Of a stretch of DNA of 30,663 bases, positions 9,146 through 16,782 are shown one piece after another. This stretch comes from Bacillota bacterium (GTDB lineage Bacteria > Bacillota > Clostridia > Clostridiales > Caloramatoraceae), in assembly GCA_023415335.1 (NCBI GenBank), contig JAEZLD010000183.1:1-30663 (forward strand), read 5' to 3'. Each line of letters opens with the position of its first letter. Positions within the stretch are counted from its first letter, which is position 1. The notes under the pieces are model-generated. The model was not told where the DNA came from. It worked only from the letters and a program-made list of their open reading frames with translations, and did no database searches. Position numbers and translations under genes: made by a program.

Positions 9146-9183
9146 AAAAGAAGCCTGACAGGTTCACTGCCAGGCTTCTTTTC
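9146..9183. terminator. Bidirectional terminator between UPF0180 gene and cysE
   Basis: GAAGCCTG (9150-9157) pairs with CAGGCTTC (9171-9178), with further pairing inside and A and T runs on opposite sides. It can therefore end both the plus-strand UPF0180 transcript and the minus-strand cysE transcript. It lies directly against the cysE stop codon. Confidence 0.88.
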
Positions 9184-9737
9184 TACATTGCCTTTTCTGA
9201 AATAGTGTTAATTACTATTGTTTCACGGGGAATAACTACTCTTGCAGGCACTCCTACAACAGTAACTCCAGAAGGCACATCCTTAAGGACTACTGAGTCT
9301 GCACCAACCTTAACATTGTTGCCAACGCTTATAGGTCCCAGTATTTTAGCACCTGCTCCTATTACTACATTGTCTCCTATGGTAGGATGTCTTTTTCCTG
9401 TATCCTTTCCGGTACCACCCAGTGTTACTCCCTGATATAGGGTAACATTGTTTCCTATTTCCGTTGTTTCACCAATTACTACTCCCATACCATGGTCTAT
9501 AAAAAACAGTCTTCCTATTTTGGCGGCAGGATGAATCTCAATTCCTGTTTTTTTCCTGCTATAATATGATATAAGCTTACCTAAAAACCTTAATCCTCTT
9601 TCATACAGAAAGTGGGCTATTCTATAGTTAATAATGGCCTTAAACCCAGGATAAAGAAACATAACTTCAAATATCCCAGTTGCCGCAGGGTCTTTTTCCA
9701 GTACATTGTCCAGTTCTGCTTTAATTTTTTTAAACAT
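9183..9737 (-). CDS. cysE: Serine O-acetyltransferase
   Basis: This 184-residue enzyme acetylates L-serine with acetyl-CoA, the first committed step of cysteine synthesis in the cytoplasm. After a helical N-terminus comes a left-handed beta-helix of hexapeptide repeats. Catalytic-site residues are visible as Asp81-His82 in IDHGMGVVIGETTEIG, and His117 in GKRHPTIGDNV. It is shorter than the Escherichia coli enzyme, as usual in Firmicutes. The ATG has AAGGAG eight bases upstream. It is a single-gene unit with its own promoter and T-box leader, read as cysteine-specific, so it should be induced when charged tRNA-Cys is scarce. No cysK is in the window. Confidence 0.95.
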   Translation of the reverse strand: MFKKIKAELDNVLEKDPAATGIFEVMFLYPGFKAIINYRIAHFLYERGLRFLGKLISYYSRKKTGIEIHPAAKIGRLFFIDHGMGVVIGETTEIGNNVTLYQGVTLGGTGKDTGKRHPTIGDNVVIGAGAKILGPISVGNNVKVGADSVVLKDVPSGVTVVGVPARVVIPRETIVINTISEKAM

Positions 9738-9779
9738 GCTATCACTCCTTTTCTAGTAAATCAAACTAAAGACAAATAT

Positions 9780-9815
9780 AAAAAAGCCACTACCTCCATA
9801 TACAGAGGCAGTGGC
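9780..9815 (-). terminator. T-box-controlled terminator before cysE
   Basis: On the minus strand GCCACTGCCTC (9805-9815) pairs with GAGGTAGTGGC (9786-9796) with one G-U pair, followed by TTTTT. The 5' arm (CCACT) can instead pair with the AGTGG just before the T-box, giving the competing antiterminator. Confidence 0.9.
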
Positions 9816-10037
9816 TAAACCGCGGTTCCACTCTGCTTGGGTACTTGTACCCAGCTCGTTTTCCAGCACAATAATGCTGTATCCCTATAACGGGGGAAGC
9901 CGTAAAAATCTACTGTAATTTCGATTCTACATTCACAGGGGCACTTCAAGTGTACATTACATGGAGTCCTCTCAACCTTGAGACTCTTCTCTGTATGCTC
10001 AGTACAATTTACTTTTCCTGATCATCATGTTTTACTT
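9780..10037 (-). ncRNA. T-box leader of cysE, probable cysteine specifier
   Basis: This leader RNA senses uncharged tRNA and controls cysE. The T-box sequence AGAGTGGAACCGCGG is at 9820-9834 (minus strand), followed by the terminator hairpin. Upstream, the Stem I region has a GAGTC/GACTC apical hairpin with GGTTGAGAG in its loop, and an ACAG/CTGT helix under which GAA-TGT-A appears (GAA at 9932-9934, TGT at 9929-9931). Reading the triplet after GAA as the specifier gives UGU, cysteine. This fits cysE and cysteine T-boxes known in other Firmicutes. A shift of one base would give GUA (valine), which makes no sense for this gene. The T-box call is sure; the specifier is inferred by eye. Confidence 0.93.
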
Positions 10038-10044
10038 TTACATT

Positions 10045-10073
10045 ATTTTATTATCATATTATGCAAAAGTCAA
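10045..10073 (-). promoter_or_regulatory. Promoter of cysE
   Basis: TTGACT (10068-10073) and TAAAAT (10045-10050) are spaced by exactly 17 bases on the minus strand, with a start expected near 10037, just before the T-box leader. It lies directly after the sdaAA stop, so cysE is its own transcription unit. Confidence 0.75.
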
Positions 10074-10076
10074 TAC

Positions 10077-10964
10077 TTATTTCATATTGTTTACTGTATT
10101 CCAATATTTATTCTTCATTTCCTCACCTATTGGACTAGCAGCAATCCCACCCATAGCTGTTTCTCTCAATGACTCAGGCATTGCTTTTCCTACCCGGTAC
10201 ATTGATGCAACGACCTGGTCAAAAGGTACAAAGCTTTTAATACCGGAGAGTGCCATTTCAGCTGAAGTGATTGCATTCACTGCCCCTGATGCATTCCTGT
10301 TTGCACAAGGAACCTCCACCAAACCAGCAATAGGGTCGCATACCAGGCCCATTACATTCTGCAAGGCTATTGCTCCTGCAGAAAAAGCCATCTGAGGGGT
10401 TCCTCCAGCCATCTCAACAGCTGCTGCTGCCGCCATTGCTGCTGCAGAGCCACACTCTGCCTGGCAGCCTCCCTCTGCTCCAGCCATTGTTGCATTCCTT
10501 CCGATTATCTGCCCTACTCCCGATGCCGTAAGCAGTCCATATATCATTGATTCCCTGTCACAACCAAGCGCTTCTCCCCAGGTTATTATAACAGCAGGGA
10601 GTATACCACAGGAGCCTGCAGTTGGAGCTGCAACTATTTTCCCCATAGACGCATTAATCTCTGAGCATGATAGAGCTCTTGCCATAGCAATAGGAATTAT
10701 TCCTCCACATATTGAATGCCCGTCCTTAATCCTGTCATATAAAAGCTTGGCACTGCCTCCGCTCATGCCGCTTACCGACATTACACTTTCCTTCAATCCC
10801 TTGTTTGATGCCTCCAGCATTACATGAAGCACCTTGTCCATTCTTTCAAAAATTTCCTTACGGGTATTTCCACTAGTTCTTTCTTCACACTTAAGAACCA
10901 CATCGCATATTCTGCATCCATCTGCTTGAGTGATACTTAATAGCATTTCCGCACTTTTATACAA
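10077..10964 (-). CDS. sdaAA: L-serine dehydratase, iron-sulfur type, alpha subunit
   Basis: This 295-residue subunit carries the 4Fe-4S active site that deaminates L-serine to pyruvate and ammonia. Family-typical cysteine stretches are PTAGSCGILPA, AEGGCQAECGSAAAMAAAA and VCDPIAGLVEVPCANRN, which supply cluster ligands. The start is TTG with GGGAGG nine bases upstream. It follows sdaAB after 14 bases, so the two subunits are co-expressed. There is no clear terminator after it; readthrough would meet the cysE T-box terminator. Serine is thus a substrate for both this enzyme and the next gene product. Confidence 0.96.
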   Translation of the reverse strand: MYKSAEMLLSITQADGCRICDVVLKCEERTSGNTRKEIFERMDKVLHVMLEASNKGLKESVMSVSGMSGGSAKLLYDRIKDGHSICGGIIPIAMARALSCSEINASMGKIVAAPTAGSCGILPAVIITWGEALGCDRESMIYGLLTASGVGQIIGRNATMAGAEGGCQAECGSAAAMAAAAAVEMAGGTPQMAFSAGAIALQNVMGLVCDPIAGLVEVPCANRNASGAVNAITSAEMALSGIKSFVPFDQVVASMYRVGKAMPESLRETAMGGIAASPIGEEMKNKYWNTVNNMK

Positions 10965-10978
10965 AGCTGTTCCCTCCC

Positions 10979-11644
10979 TTATACAGGTTGTATTGCCCTT
11001 ACCTTCGTCACTTCATCTATTTTCTTTAGCTTGTTTACTATATCTTCAGTTATATGGCTATCAGTTTCTATAATCATGGAAGCAGCCTCCCCTCGGCTGC
11101 TCCTGTTTACCTTCATTGTGGCTATGTTTATCTGTGCATCAGCAAGCACAGAGGAAATCCTGCTTATCATTCCTTTTCTATCCCAATGCTCCACAAGGAT
11201 TGTTGGATATTGTCCTGAAAACTCCACTGAGTCTCCATCAATTTCTATAATAGATATATTTCCTCCTCCGATAGAGGAGCCCATAACAGTAACCTGGGTA
11301 CCATTGTCATTAAAAAACGTAAATCTTACTGTATTGGGATGTACATCACCAACACCACCCTCAATAAACTCGACCTGAAGTCCTTTCTTTTCGGCAATGT
11401 AAAGGGAATCTCTTAAATGCTCATCGTCAGGGGACATACCCATCACACCTGCTACAAGAGCTTTATCCGTTCCATGTCCTCTGTAGGTTTTTGCAAACGA
11501 ACCGTACAGCAGGAACTCTACCTTACAGAAGCTTCCTCCTGCTATCTGTGCAGCTATCTTTCCAAGTCTTGCTGCTCCAGCCGTATGGGAGCTGGATGGA
11601 CCTATCATTACAGGCCCTATAATATCAAAAATTCCATAATCCAT
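10979..11644 (-). CDS. sdaAB: L-serine dehydratase, iron-sulfur type, beta subunit
   Basis: This 221-residue subunit has the beta-domain signature at the N-terminus (GIFDIIGPVMIGPSSSHTAG) and a C-terminal ACT domain (about 145-218, TILVEHWDRKGMISRISSVL onward), which in this enzyme class binds small ligands such as serine. The ATG has an AGGGTGA ribosome site. It lies 19 bases after the YitT-type gene and 14 before sdaAA, consistent with one operon. Confidence 0.95.
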   Translation of the reverse strand: MDYGIFDIIGPVMIGPSSSHTAGAARLGKIAAQIAGGSFCKVEFLLYGSFAKTYRGHGTDKALVAGVMGMSPDDEHLRDSLYIAEKKGLQVEFIEGGVGDVHPNTVRFTFFNDNGTQVTVMGSSIGGGNISIIEIDGDSVEFSGQYPTILVEHWDRKGMISRISSVLADAQINIATMKVNRSSRGEAASMIIETDSHITEDIVNKLKKIDEVTKVRAIQPV

Positions 11645-11663
11645 TCTATCACCCTACCCAAAA

Positions 11664-12521
11664 TCAAAATACCGGCTTCTTGAAGCCTCTCCCCTCTACC
11701 TCTCCGGTTTCTATTATTGACATAAAACAAGAGTCATCTGCTTCCTCTACGATATGCTTTACCTTTACAAGCTGCTTTGATGTAACTATACAATAAAGTA
11801 TTCTCTTTTTATCTCCTGTATAGGCTCCTTCTCCATAAAGGAAGGTTACCCCTCTCCCAATTTCATCCATAATAGCTCTGCTTACCTCTTGTTCTCTGGA
11901 GGTTACAATAAGCAGAAGCTTTTTCCTTTCAATACCCTGTATTACCCTGTCCATTACCGTTGAAGAAATATACATTGCAATAAGTGTATACAGTGCTACC
12001 TGAAAGTTCTTTGTAACTATGGCTCCAATGGATACAACCACAAGATTCATTCCAAAGTTTAATGTTGAAATATTAGTACCTGTCTTACGTTTTAATGCTA
12101 CTGCCAGTATATCTGTACCACCCATGGAGCCTCTGGCACTAAGAACTGTACCTATTCCCAGTCCGTTAAAAACACCTGCATATATGGAGGATAACAGAGT
12201 ATCCTTTACATAAAAGTGGCTTCCTATGTTCTTTGTTAATATAAGCATTACAGATAACGACATCATTCCTGCAAAGCTAAGTATTATAAAATTCTTGTCT
12301 ACACGTTTCATTCCTATAATAAAAATAGGTATATTCAGTAAAAAAATAAATACTCCTGATGATATTCCAGTTAGGTATTGTATTATAAGTGCTATTCCTC
12401 CAACTCCCCCACTTATAAGACTATGAGGTGTTATAAATATGTTAATTGCCAATGCACCTATAGTACTTCCCAGAAGGATTTTTATACATTTTTCTAATAT
12501 GTTCCTGCGGTTGCTAATAAT
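11664..12521 (-). CDS. YitT-family membrane protein, apparent ATT start
   Basis: This polytopic membrane protein has a YitT domain of about five helices and a C-terminal DUF2179-type cytosolic domain (about the last 80 residues, REQEVSRAIMDEIGRGVTF). The first in-frame ATG/GTG/TTG is the TTG at 12452, but it would cut off the start of the first helix (ILLGSTIGALAINIF). The frame stays open to a TAA at 12537-12539 with no ATG, GTG or TTG. The only codon placed correctly after a strong AAGGAAGGG is ATT at 12519-12521 (or the next ATT), giving about 285 residues, so I use it. YitT function is unsettled; adjacency to sdaAB/sdaAA suggests, without proof, transport or sensing linked to serine. A sequencing error is an alternative. 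Confidence 0.85.
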   Translation of the reverse strand: MISNRRNILEKCIKILLGSTIGALAINIFITPHSLISGGVGGIALIIQYLTGISSGVFIFLLNIPIFIIGMKRVDKNFIILSFAGMMSLSVMLILTKNIGSHFYVKDTLLSSIYAGVFNGLGIGTVLSARGSMGGTDILAVALKRKTGTNISTLNFGMNLVVVSIGAIVTKNFQVALYTLIAMYISSTVMDRVIQGIERKKLLLIVTSREQEVSRAIMDEIGRGVTFLYGEGAYTGDKKRILYCIVTSKQLVKVKHIVEEADDSCFMSIIETGEVEGRGFKKPVF

Positions 12522-12605
12522 TGTTCCCTTCCTTCTTTATTAAACACTATCTTTTAATACAGCAATATGTTCCATTATTTAATCTATATTTGTAGGAACA
12601 AAGTC

Positions 12606-14264
12606 TTAGTTATCGAAAAAATAACTTCCTCCTATAAATTCTCTTATTATAGAATTATGAGGAACAAGCTCATCTGAAGCGGTCTTGAAGTAGCTCAGGA
12701 ATATTTGAAGCCTCTTGGCTTCCACATAAACCTGGCTATCCTGGCCTATATGGCTTATAAGCGTCTCAGCATGACTCTTTAAAACGCACATTTCATAATC
12801 AAGGGTGGAGTTAAACATGATATCTGCTTCTTCCTGGAATGGAAATATATACTTCTCCTCTCCTTCCCTTACCATGGGCCATGTAAGGAGTGTGGTTTCA
12901 GCATCCCTTCCCCTGCTCATGTTGTCCCTGACTATGCGTCTTAAAACCCTTACGTCTGTGGTAGGTATCCTGTTATGGTCATCTATGTTTAGCTGGGTAA
13001 GGGCACTGATATATATTTTATATTTATTTTCCCTTGGTATAGAACTAGTGAGCAGCTCATTAAGTCCATGTATTCCCTCTATGACAAGAACTGAATTCTC
13101 ATCCATCCTGAACCTTTTGCCACTTGTCTCCCTTTTTCCAGTAACAAAGTTGTACCTTGGAAGCTCAACCTCTTCGCCTTCAAGCAGTCTGCTAAGGTGA
13201 CTGTTAAACAGCTCCAGGTCCAACGCTTTCACACTTTCAAAATCAAATTTTCCATCCTCTGTTTTTGGTGTTTTATCCCTTTCCAGAAAATAATCGTCAA
13301 GAGAAATTGGCTGAGGTCGTAATCCAAGAACCCTAAGCTGTACTGACAATCTTTTGGAAAAGGTTGTTTTGCCAGAGGAGGATGGCCCTGCTATAAGGAC
13401 TATCTTTATTCTATCCTTACTTTCATATATTTTATCCGCTATATTGGCTATTTTCTTCTCATGGAGGGCTTCCGCCACAAGTATGAAGTCTTTAATTTCC
13501 CCATTATCGACTTTTTCATTAAGTGAACCTATGTCTACCACATCCAGTATTTTTGCCCACTCCTCGGACTCCCTGAAAACTCTTGAGAGCTTTGGCAGAG
13601 GCTTAAATTCCTGTATAATAAAAGGACTTTCATTATTAGGGTATCTTAATATAAATCCAGGGCTGTACAGCATAAGATCAAATAGATTTAGGTAACCAGT
13701 AGACGGAAGCATAAGACCATAAAAATAATCGTATATACTCCCACATTTGTACAGGTTAACTGTATCCTCTGGTATATATCTGATCAGCCTTAGCTTGCTC
13801 TTCATGCCCTGTGCTGCAAAGATTTTTGACGCTTCTTCCTTTGAATAGGTATGCTTCTCTATTGTAGCATCAGCTTCAATAATTTCCTTCATGCGTTTCT
13901 TTATTAGGTCAATATCCTGATTTGATAGCTCCCTATTATGGTAAAGCTCACCATAGAGTCCTTTGCCTAATGCGTGTTCTATGGTTACCCTGCTTCCTGG
14001 GAAAAGCTCGCTTACCGCTCTTACAAGCACAAATATGAGGCTTCTTGCATATACTCTGGCTCCAAATGGGTCGCTAATATTCAGTGGCACTATATCGCAA
14101 TCCTCATGCACCAGACTTGTAAGTTCCTCTGGTCTGCCGTTTACAAGTGCAACAAGAGCCTCTCCCATATCTTTACCTGCGCCTAAAAGCTGCACTATGG
14201 ATAGTCCTGCATTAAACTTTCCTTTATAATTTCCATTTATACTTATTTTTATAGTATTTTCCAT
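12606..14264 (-). CDS. TGS-domain nucleoside (uridine-type) kinase fusion
   Basis: This protein of about 552 residues combines a TGS-like domain (1-62), a second region resembling the editing/SAD-like part of threonyl-tRNA synthetase (about 65-210; HALGKGLYGELYHN is the recognisable segment) and a uridine kinase/phosphoribulokinase-type P-loop domain (about 285-500) with Walker A GPSSSGKT at 293-300 and the following SLDDYF segment. It corresponds to a recognised but poorly characterised family annotated as nucleoside kinase in Firmicutes. It probably phosphorylates a nucleoside or related small molecule; the role of the synthetase-like part is unknown. I take the second ATG (MENTIKI), because GGGGGG lies six bases upstream; the ATG at 14279 overlaps that site. 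Confidence 0.85.
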   Translation of the reverse strand: MENTIKISINGNYKGKFNAGLSIVQLLGAGKDMGEALVALVNGRPEELTSLVHEDCDIVPLNISDPFGARVYARSLIFVLVRAVSELFPGSRVTIEHALGKGLYGELYHNRELSNQDIDLIKKRMKEIIEADATIEKHTYSKEEASKIFAAQGMKSKLRLIRYIPEDTVNLYKCGSIYDYFYGLMLPSTGYLNLFDLMLYSPGFILRYPNNESPFIIQEFKPLPKLSRVFRESEEWAKILDVVDIGSLNEKVDNGEIKDFILVAEALHEKKIANIADKIYESKDRIKIVLIAGPSSSGKTTFSKRLSVQLRVLGLRPQPISLDDYFLERDKTPKTEDGKFDFESVKALDLELFNSHLSRLLEGEEVELPRYNFVTGKRETSGKRFRMDENSVLVIEGIHGLNELLTSSIPRENKYKIYISALTQLNIDDHNRIPTTDVRVLRRIVRDNMSRGRDAETTLLTWPMVREGEEKYIFPFQEEADIMFNSTLDYEMCVLKSHAETLISHIGQDSQVYVEAKRLQIFLSYFKTASDELVPHNSIIREFIGGSYFFDN

Positions 14265-14348
14265 AATATACCCCCCCATTTGCCGTTAATACGCCTTCTA
14301 ATATTATAGTCATCAAGGTATCTAAAATATGAATGAATCGCTCTTCTT

Positions 14349-15419
14349 CTATCTTAACAGCCTGACGTCATGTTGTATGATTTCTTCAAGATAATATATG
14401 CCCGCGTCCTTAACATCCTTAAGGGCACAGTTTAACACTTCCTTATATGCTCCACTATCCTCACAACAGAACAAAGCATTGCTATACTCACCTATTGCTT
14501 TTGATATATTCCCATTCTTAGCCCACTGTCTTGCACACTCAAGCCTAAAATCAGCATCGTATGGATCTCTTCCCGAGTAAAGATTCTTCTCTAAAAATCC
14601 CTCTTCGTTTTCCAACAGACTATCTACATACAGAAGTACTTCTCTATGCACATCCTCAGGTATCTCAAGATAGTCTTCTTCCCAATAACTGTAGCCTGTT
14701 GTAACTAAAGAGGACCTGATCGCTTGTATAAGCTCTTTTCCAGGCTTCAGGAGAAATCCTAGCTTTGGCCTTCCATAAATATAGTAAGCAGCTGTGTACT
14801 GTGGAAAAATCTTCATAACCCTTTTGAGATAGTCATTGCCTTTTTCATCCCCATGGCTTAAAAGCTTTTTTCCAATATAGCACAGGCTCTGGACTGCATT
14901 AGGATCATACTTTATCATAAGGTTGTGATAGTCCTTGTCATTGGCCATTTTCCTTACCATATCAAGGTCAAAACCATATTCACGGGAAAGCACCTCACAT
15001 CTTTCCAGACTTTCACTTATACCTGCAGCTATATCAGTATCATTGTTGTTCTCATCAACACCAAGAGTTGAAAGGTAATCATCCAGCATGCATTTATACA
15101 TGAAGCTTTTAAAATTGGAGGCAAGCACCACAAAGTTTTTGGTTTCGTTCAGCCATATTCCTATATAATAATCTGACTCGCCAACACCATATCTATAAAA
15201 ACAGTAATAATCTCCATTTCCAATATCACCAAATGGAACGAGGTGAAAATCCATTTCCCCTGGCTGGCGAAGTATATTACTGACAATTCCATCAGCATAC
15301 TCAAATCTACAGCTGCCAAACTGGGAATCCCCACCATATTTATATAAAAATGATTTATATTCTGAAGGAAGATAATATCCATATTTCATTTCAAACTTCT
15401 CTATTTTAAGCCTGTTCAT
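14349..15419 (-). CDS. SUKH (SMI1/KNR4) family protein
   Basis: This soluble protein of about 356 residues has an N-terminal SMI1/KNR4-type domain (about 1-125, with YYLPSEYKSFLYKYGG and later VLASNFKSFMYKCML). The remaining 230 residues are helical and I do not recognise them. SUKH proteins include many immunity proteins against secreted toxins, but also housekeeping regulators. No toxin, secretion gene or second immunity gene is next to it, so I do not call it an immunity protein. I chose the ATG at 15419, which has AAAGGAA upstream, over a GTG six codons earlier. It has a good promoter of its own and no visible terminator before the kinase fusion gene. Confidence 0.75.
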   Translation of the reverse strand: MNRLKIEKFEMKYGYYLPSEYKSFLYKYGGDSQFGSCRFEYADGIVSNILRQPGEMDFHLVPFGDIGNGDYYCFYRYGVGESDYYIGIWLNETKNFVVLASNFKSFMYKCMLDDYLSTLGVDENNNDTDIAAGISESLERCEVLSREYGFDLDMVRKMANDKDYHNLMIKYDPNAVQSLCYIGKKLLSHGDEKGNDYLKRVMKIFPQYTAAYYIYGRPKLGFLLKPGKELIQAIRSSLVTTGYSYWEEDYLEIPEDVHREVLLYVDSLLENEEGFLEKNLYSGRDPYDADFRLECARQWAKNGNISKAIGEYSNALFCCEDSGAYKEVLNCALKDVKDAGIYYLEEIIQHDVRLLR

Positions 15420-15454
15420 GGTTCCGTTTCCTTTCACTCATTATGCTTACTGAA

Positions 15455-15483
15455 ATTATAACCTTATCATGTAGTTAGTACAA
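15455..15483 (-). promoter_or_regulatory. Promoter of the SUKH gene
   Basis: The minus strand has TTGTAC (15478-15483), a 17-base spacer and a perfect TATAAT (15455-15460), about 35 bases before the start codon. The rest of the 267-base divergent region (to 15686) must also hold the DUF421 promoter; I see no convincing sigma-A pair for it. Confidence 0.7.
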
Positions 15484-15686
15484 GAGTAAAAGAATTCATT
15501 AAACCTTTATTAGTTGTAACAATATTCCTCCAAGGGACCCATTTGCCTACAAGAATACAGCTCTCCAAGTAATACAATTAAGGTTTTGTGAAAGAATATA
15601 TATTAGGCAGAAATAATGGTATTTTTCCATAAACCGAAATAATACTTTCCTTAAATGATCTGCTATCTTTGATTAGAGGTGGAAAT

Positions 15687-16376
15687 ATGATTGTTTTTTT
15701 AAGAACCCTTATTCTTTATACATTTGTGGTTCTTGTAATGAGAATAATGGGTAAAAGGCAGATCGGTGAGCTGCAACCCTTTGAGCTTGTAATCGCAATA
15801 ATGCTTTCAGAGCTGGCCGCAGTTCCTATGCAGGATACTGGAATCCCATTGATACATGGAATAATCCCCATACTTACACTTATGTCCCTTGAAATTATAA
15901 TATCCTTCATCACCCTGAAGTTCAGATCCTTAAGAAAAATAATATGTGGTACTCCCAGTATTCTTATTAAAGATGGAAAGGTCAGATATGAGGAGCTGAA
16001 AAAACAGAGGTTTAATATTGATGACCTTATGGAGGAGCTGAGGATGCTGGGTTACCTGAACATTTCCGATATAGAATATGCAATTATGGAAACCAGCGGT
16101 AAAATAAGTATCATTCCCAAATCAGATAAGTCTTCTGTAACAAAAGGAGATCTTAAGATTAAAACCCCGGAGGAACAGCTTCCCATAGGACTGATCCTTG
16201 ATGGTCAGCTTGATGAGGCCTCGCTGAAAAAATCCGGGAAGGATATGAATTGGCTGCATAAAAACCTCAATAAAAACCATATTGGAAGTATAGAGGATGT
16301 ATTCATTGGTATGCTTGATTCTCAGGGCAACTTCTTCGTGCAAAGGAGGTCTGACAATGAAGAAAAAGAGAATTAA
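15687..16376 (+). CDS. DUF421 (YetF-like) membrane protein
   Basis: This protein of about 229 residues has three N-terminal membrane helices (about 3-80) and a cytosolic C-terminal domain. The hallmark segment GKRQIGELQPFELVIAIMLS follows the first helix, and LRMLGYLNISDIEYAIMETSGK marks the C-terminal domain. Members occur in spore-formers and other Firmicutes; their function is not firmly known. The ATG at 15687 has AGAGGTGG upstream, so I prefer it to an in-frame TTG six codons earlier. The stop overlaps the start of the next gene by 20 bases, implying translational coupling. Confidence 0.85.
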   Translation: MIVFLRTLILYTFVVLVMRIMGKRQIGELQPFELVIAIMLSELAAVPMQDTGIPLIHGIIPILTLMSLEIIISFITLKFRSLRKIICGTPSILIKDGKVRYEELKKQRFNIDDLMEELRMLGYLNISDIEYAIMETSGKISIIPKSDKSSVTKGDLKIKTPEEQLPIGLILDGQLDEASLKKSGKDMNWLHKNLNKNHIGSIEDVFIGMLDSQGNFFVQRRSDNEEKEN

Positions 16377-16752
16377 TATACTTGCTGTGGCATTCCTTGC
16401 CCTTTTAATAATCTTTGCCAGTGCATTTCTTGTAAGGCATTATCTGCAGAAAACCTCTGATCAGCTTATCTCAATGCTAGATGAAATAGACGGCTTTGTG
16501 GATAAGGGAAGCTGGGATGAGGCTTATGCTAAAATGAACGATATAGATGAAGCTTGGGAAAAGAAAGAGAAAGTATGGGGTATGGTAATAAACCATCACG
16601 AAATTGATAACATATCCATCTCCCTAAAATCTGCATTAATTTATATAGACCTAAACGATGAGGTCGACAGCCTGGCTTCATTAGCTTCCTTAAGGCATTA
16701 TATTGGGCATATACCCATTATGGAAAGGATGTCCCTTAAAAATATAATTTAA
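16357..16752 (+). CDS. DUF4363 small anchored protein
   Basis: This 131-residue protein has one N-terminal membrane helix (INILAVAFLALLIIFASAFL) and a helical extracytoplasmic part with paired, Trp-bearing repeats (ISMLDEIDGFVDKGSWDEAY). It fits DUF4363, a family I associate with a position after DUF421 genes in Clostridia. The ATG has AAAGGAGG seven bases upstream, and the open frame to its left is only the overlap with DUF421. A hairpin terminator follows. The role is unknown; a partner of the DUF421 protein at the membrane is a reasonable inference. Confidence 0.8.
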   Translation: MKKKRINILAVAFLALLIIFASAFLVRHYLQKTSDQLISMLDEIDGFVDKGSWDEAYAKMNDIDEAWEKKEKVWGMVINHHEIDNISISLKSALIYIDLNDEVDSLASLASLRHYIGHIPIMERMSLKNII

Positions 16753-16781
16753 AAAAACCTTCCTTGCGGAAGGCCTTTTAT
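16751..16781. terminator. Bidirectional terminator between DUF4363 and LCP genes
   Basis: CCTTCC (16758-16763) pairs with GGAAGG (16768-16773) around a short loop. It has A7 before and TTTT after, so on the minus strand the stem is followed by seven T. It serves two convergent genes. Confidence 0.85.
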
Positions 16782-16782
16782 C

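Noticed and set aside
11664..12452. TTG at 12452 as the YitT start
   Set aside because: It removes the conserved beginning of the first membrane helix and has no proper ribosome site, while the frame continues upstream to a strong one.
14349..15419. Polymorphic toxin immunity locus
   Set aside because: The SUKH-type domain is suggestive, but there is no toxin, secretion gene or array of immunity genes beside it.
15438..15686. Sporulation-sigma promoter for DUF421
   Set aside because: GAATA-like and CATAAA-like boxes occur but not at the required spacing.
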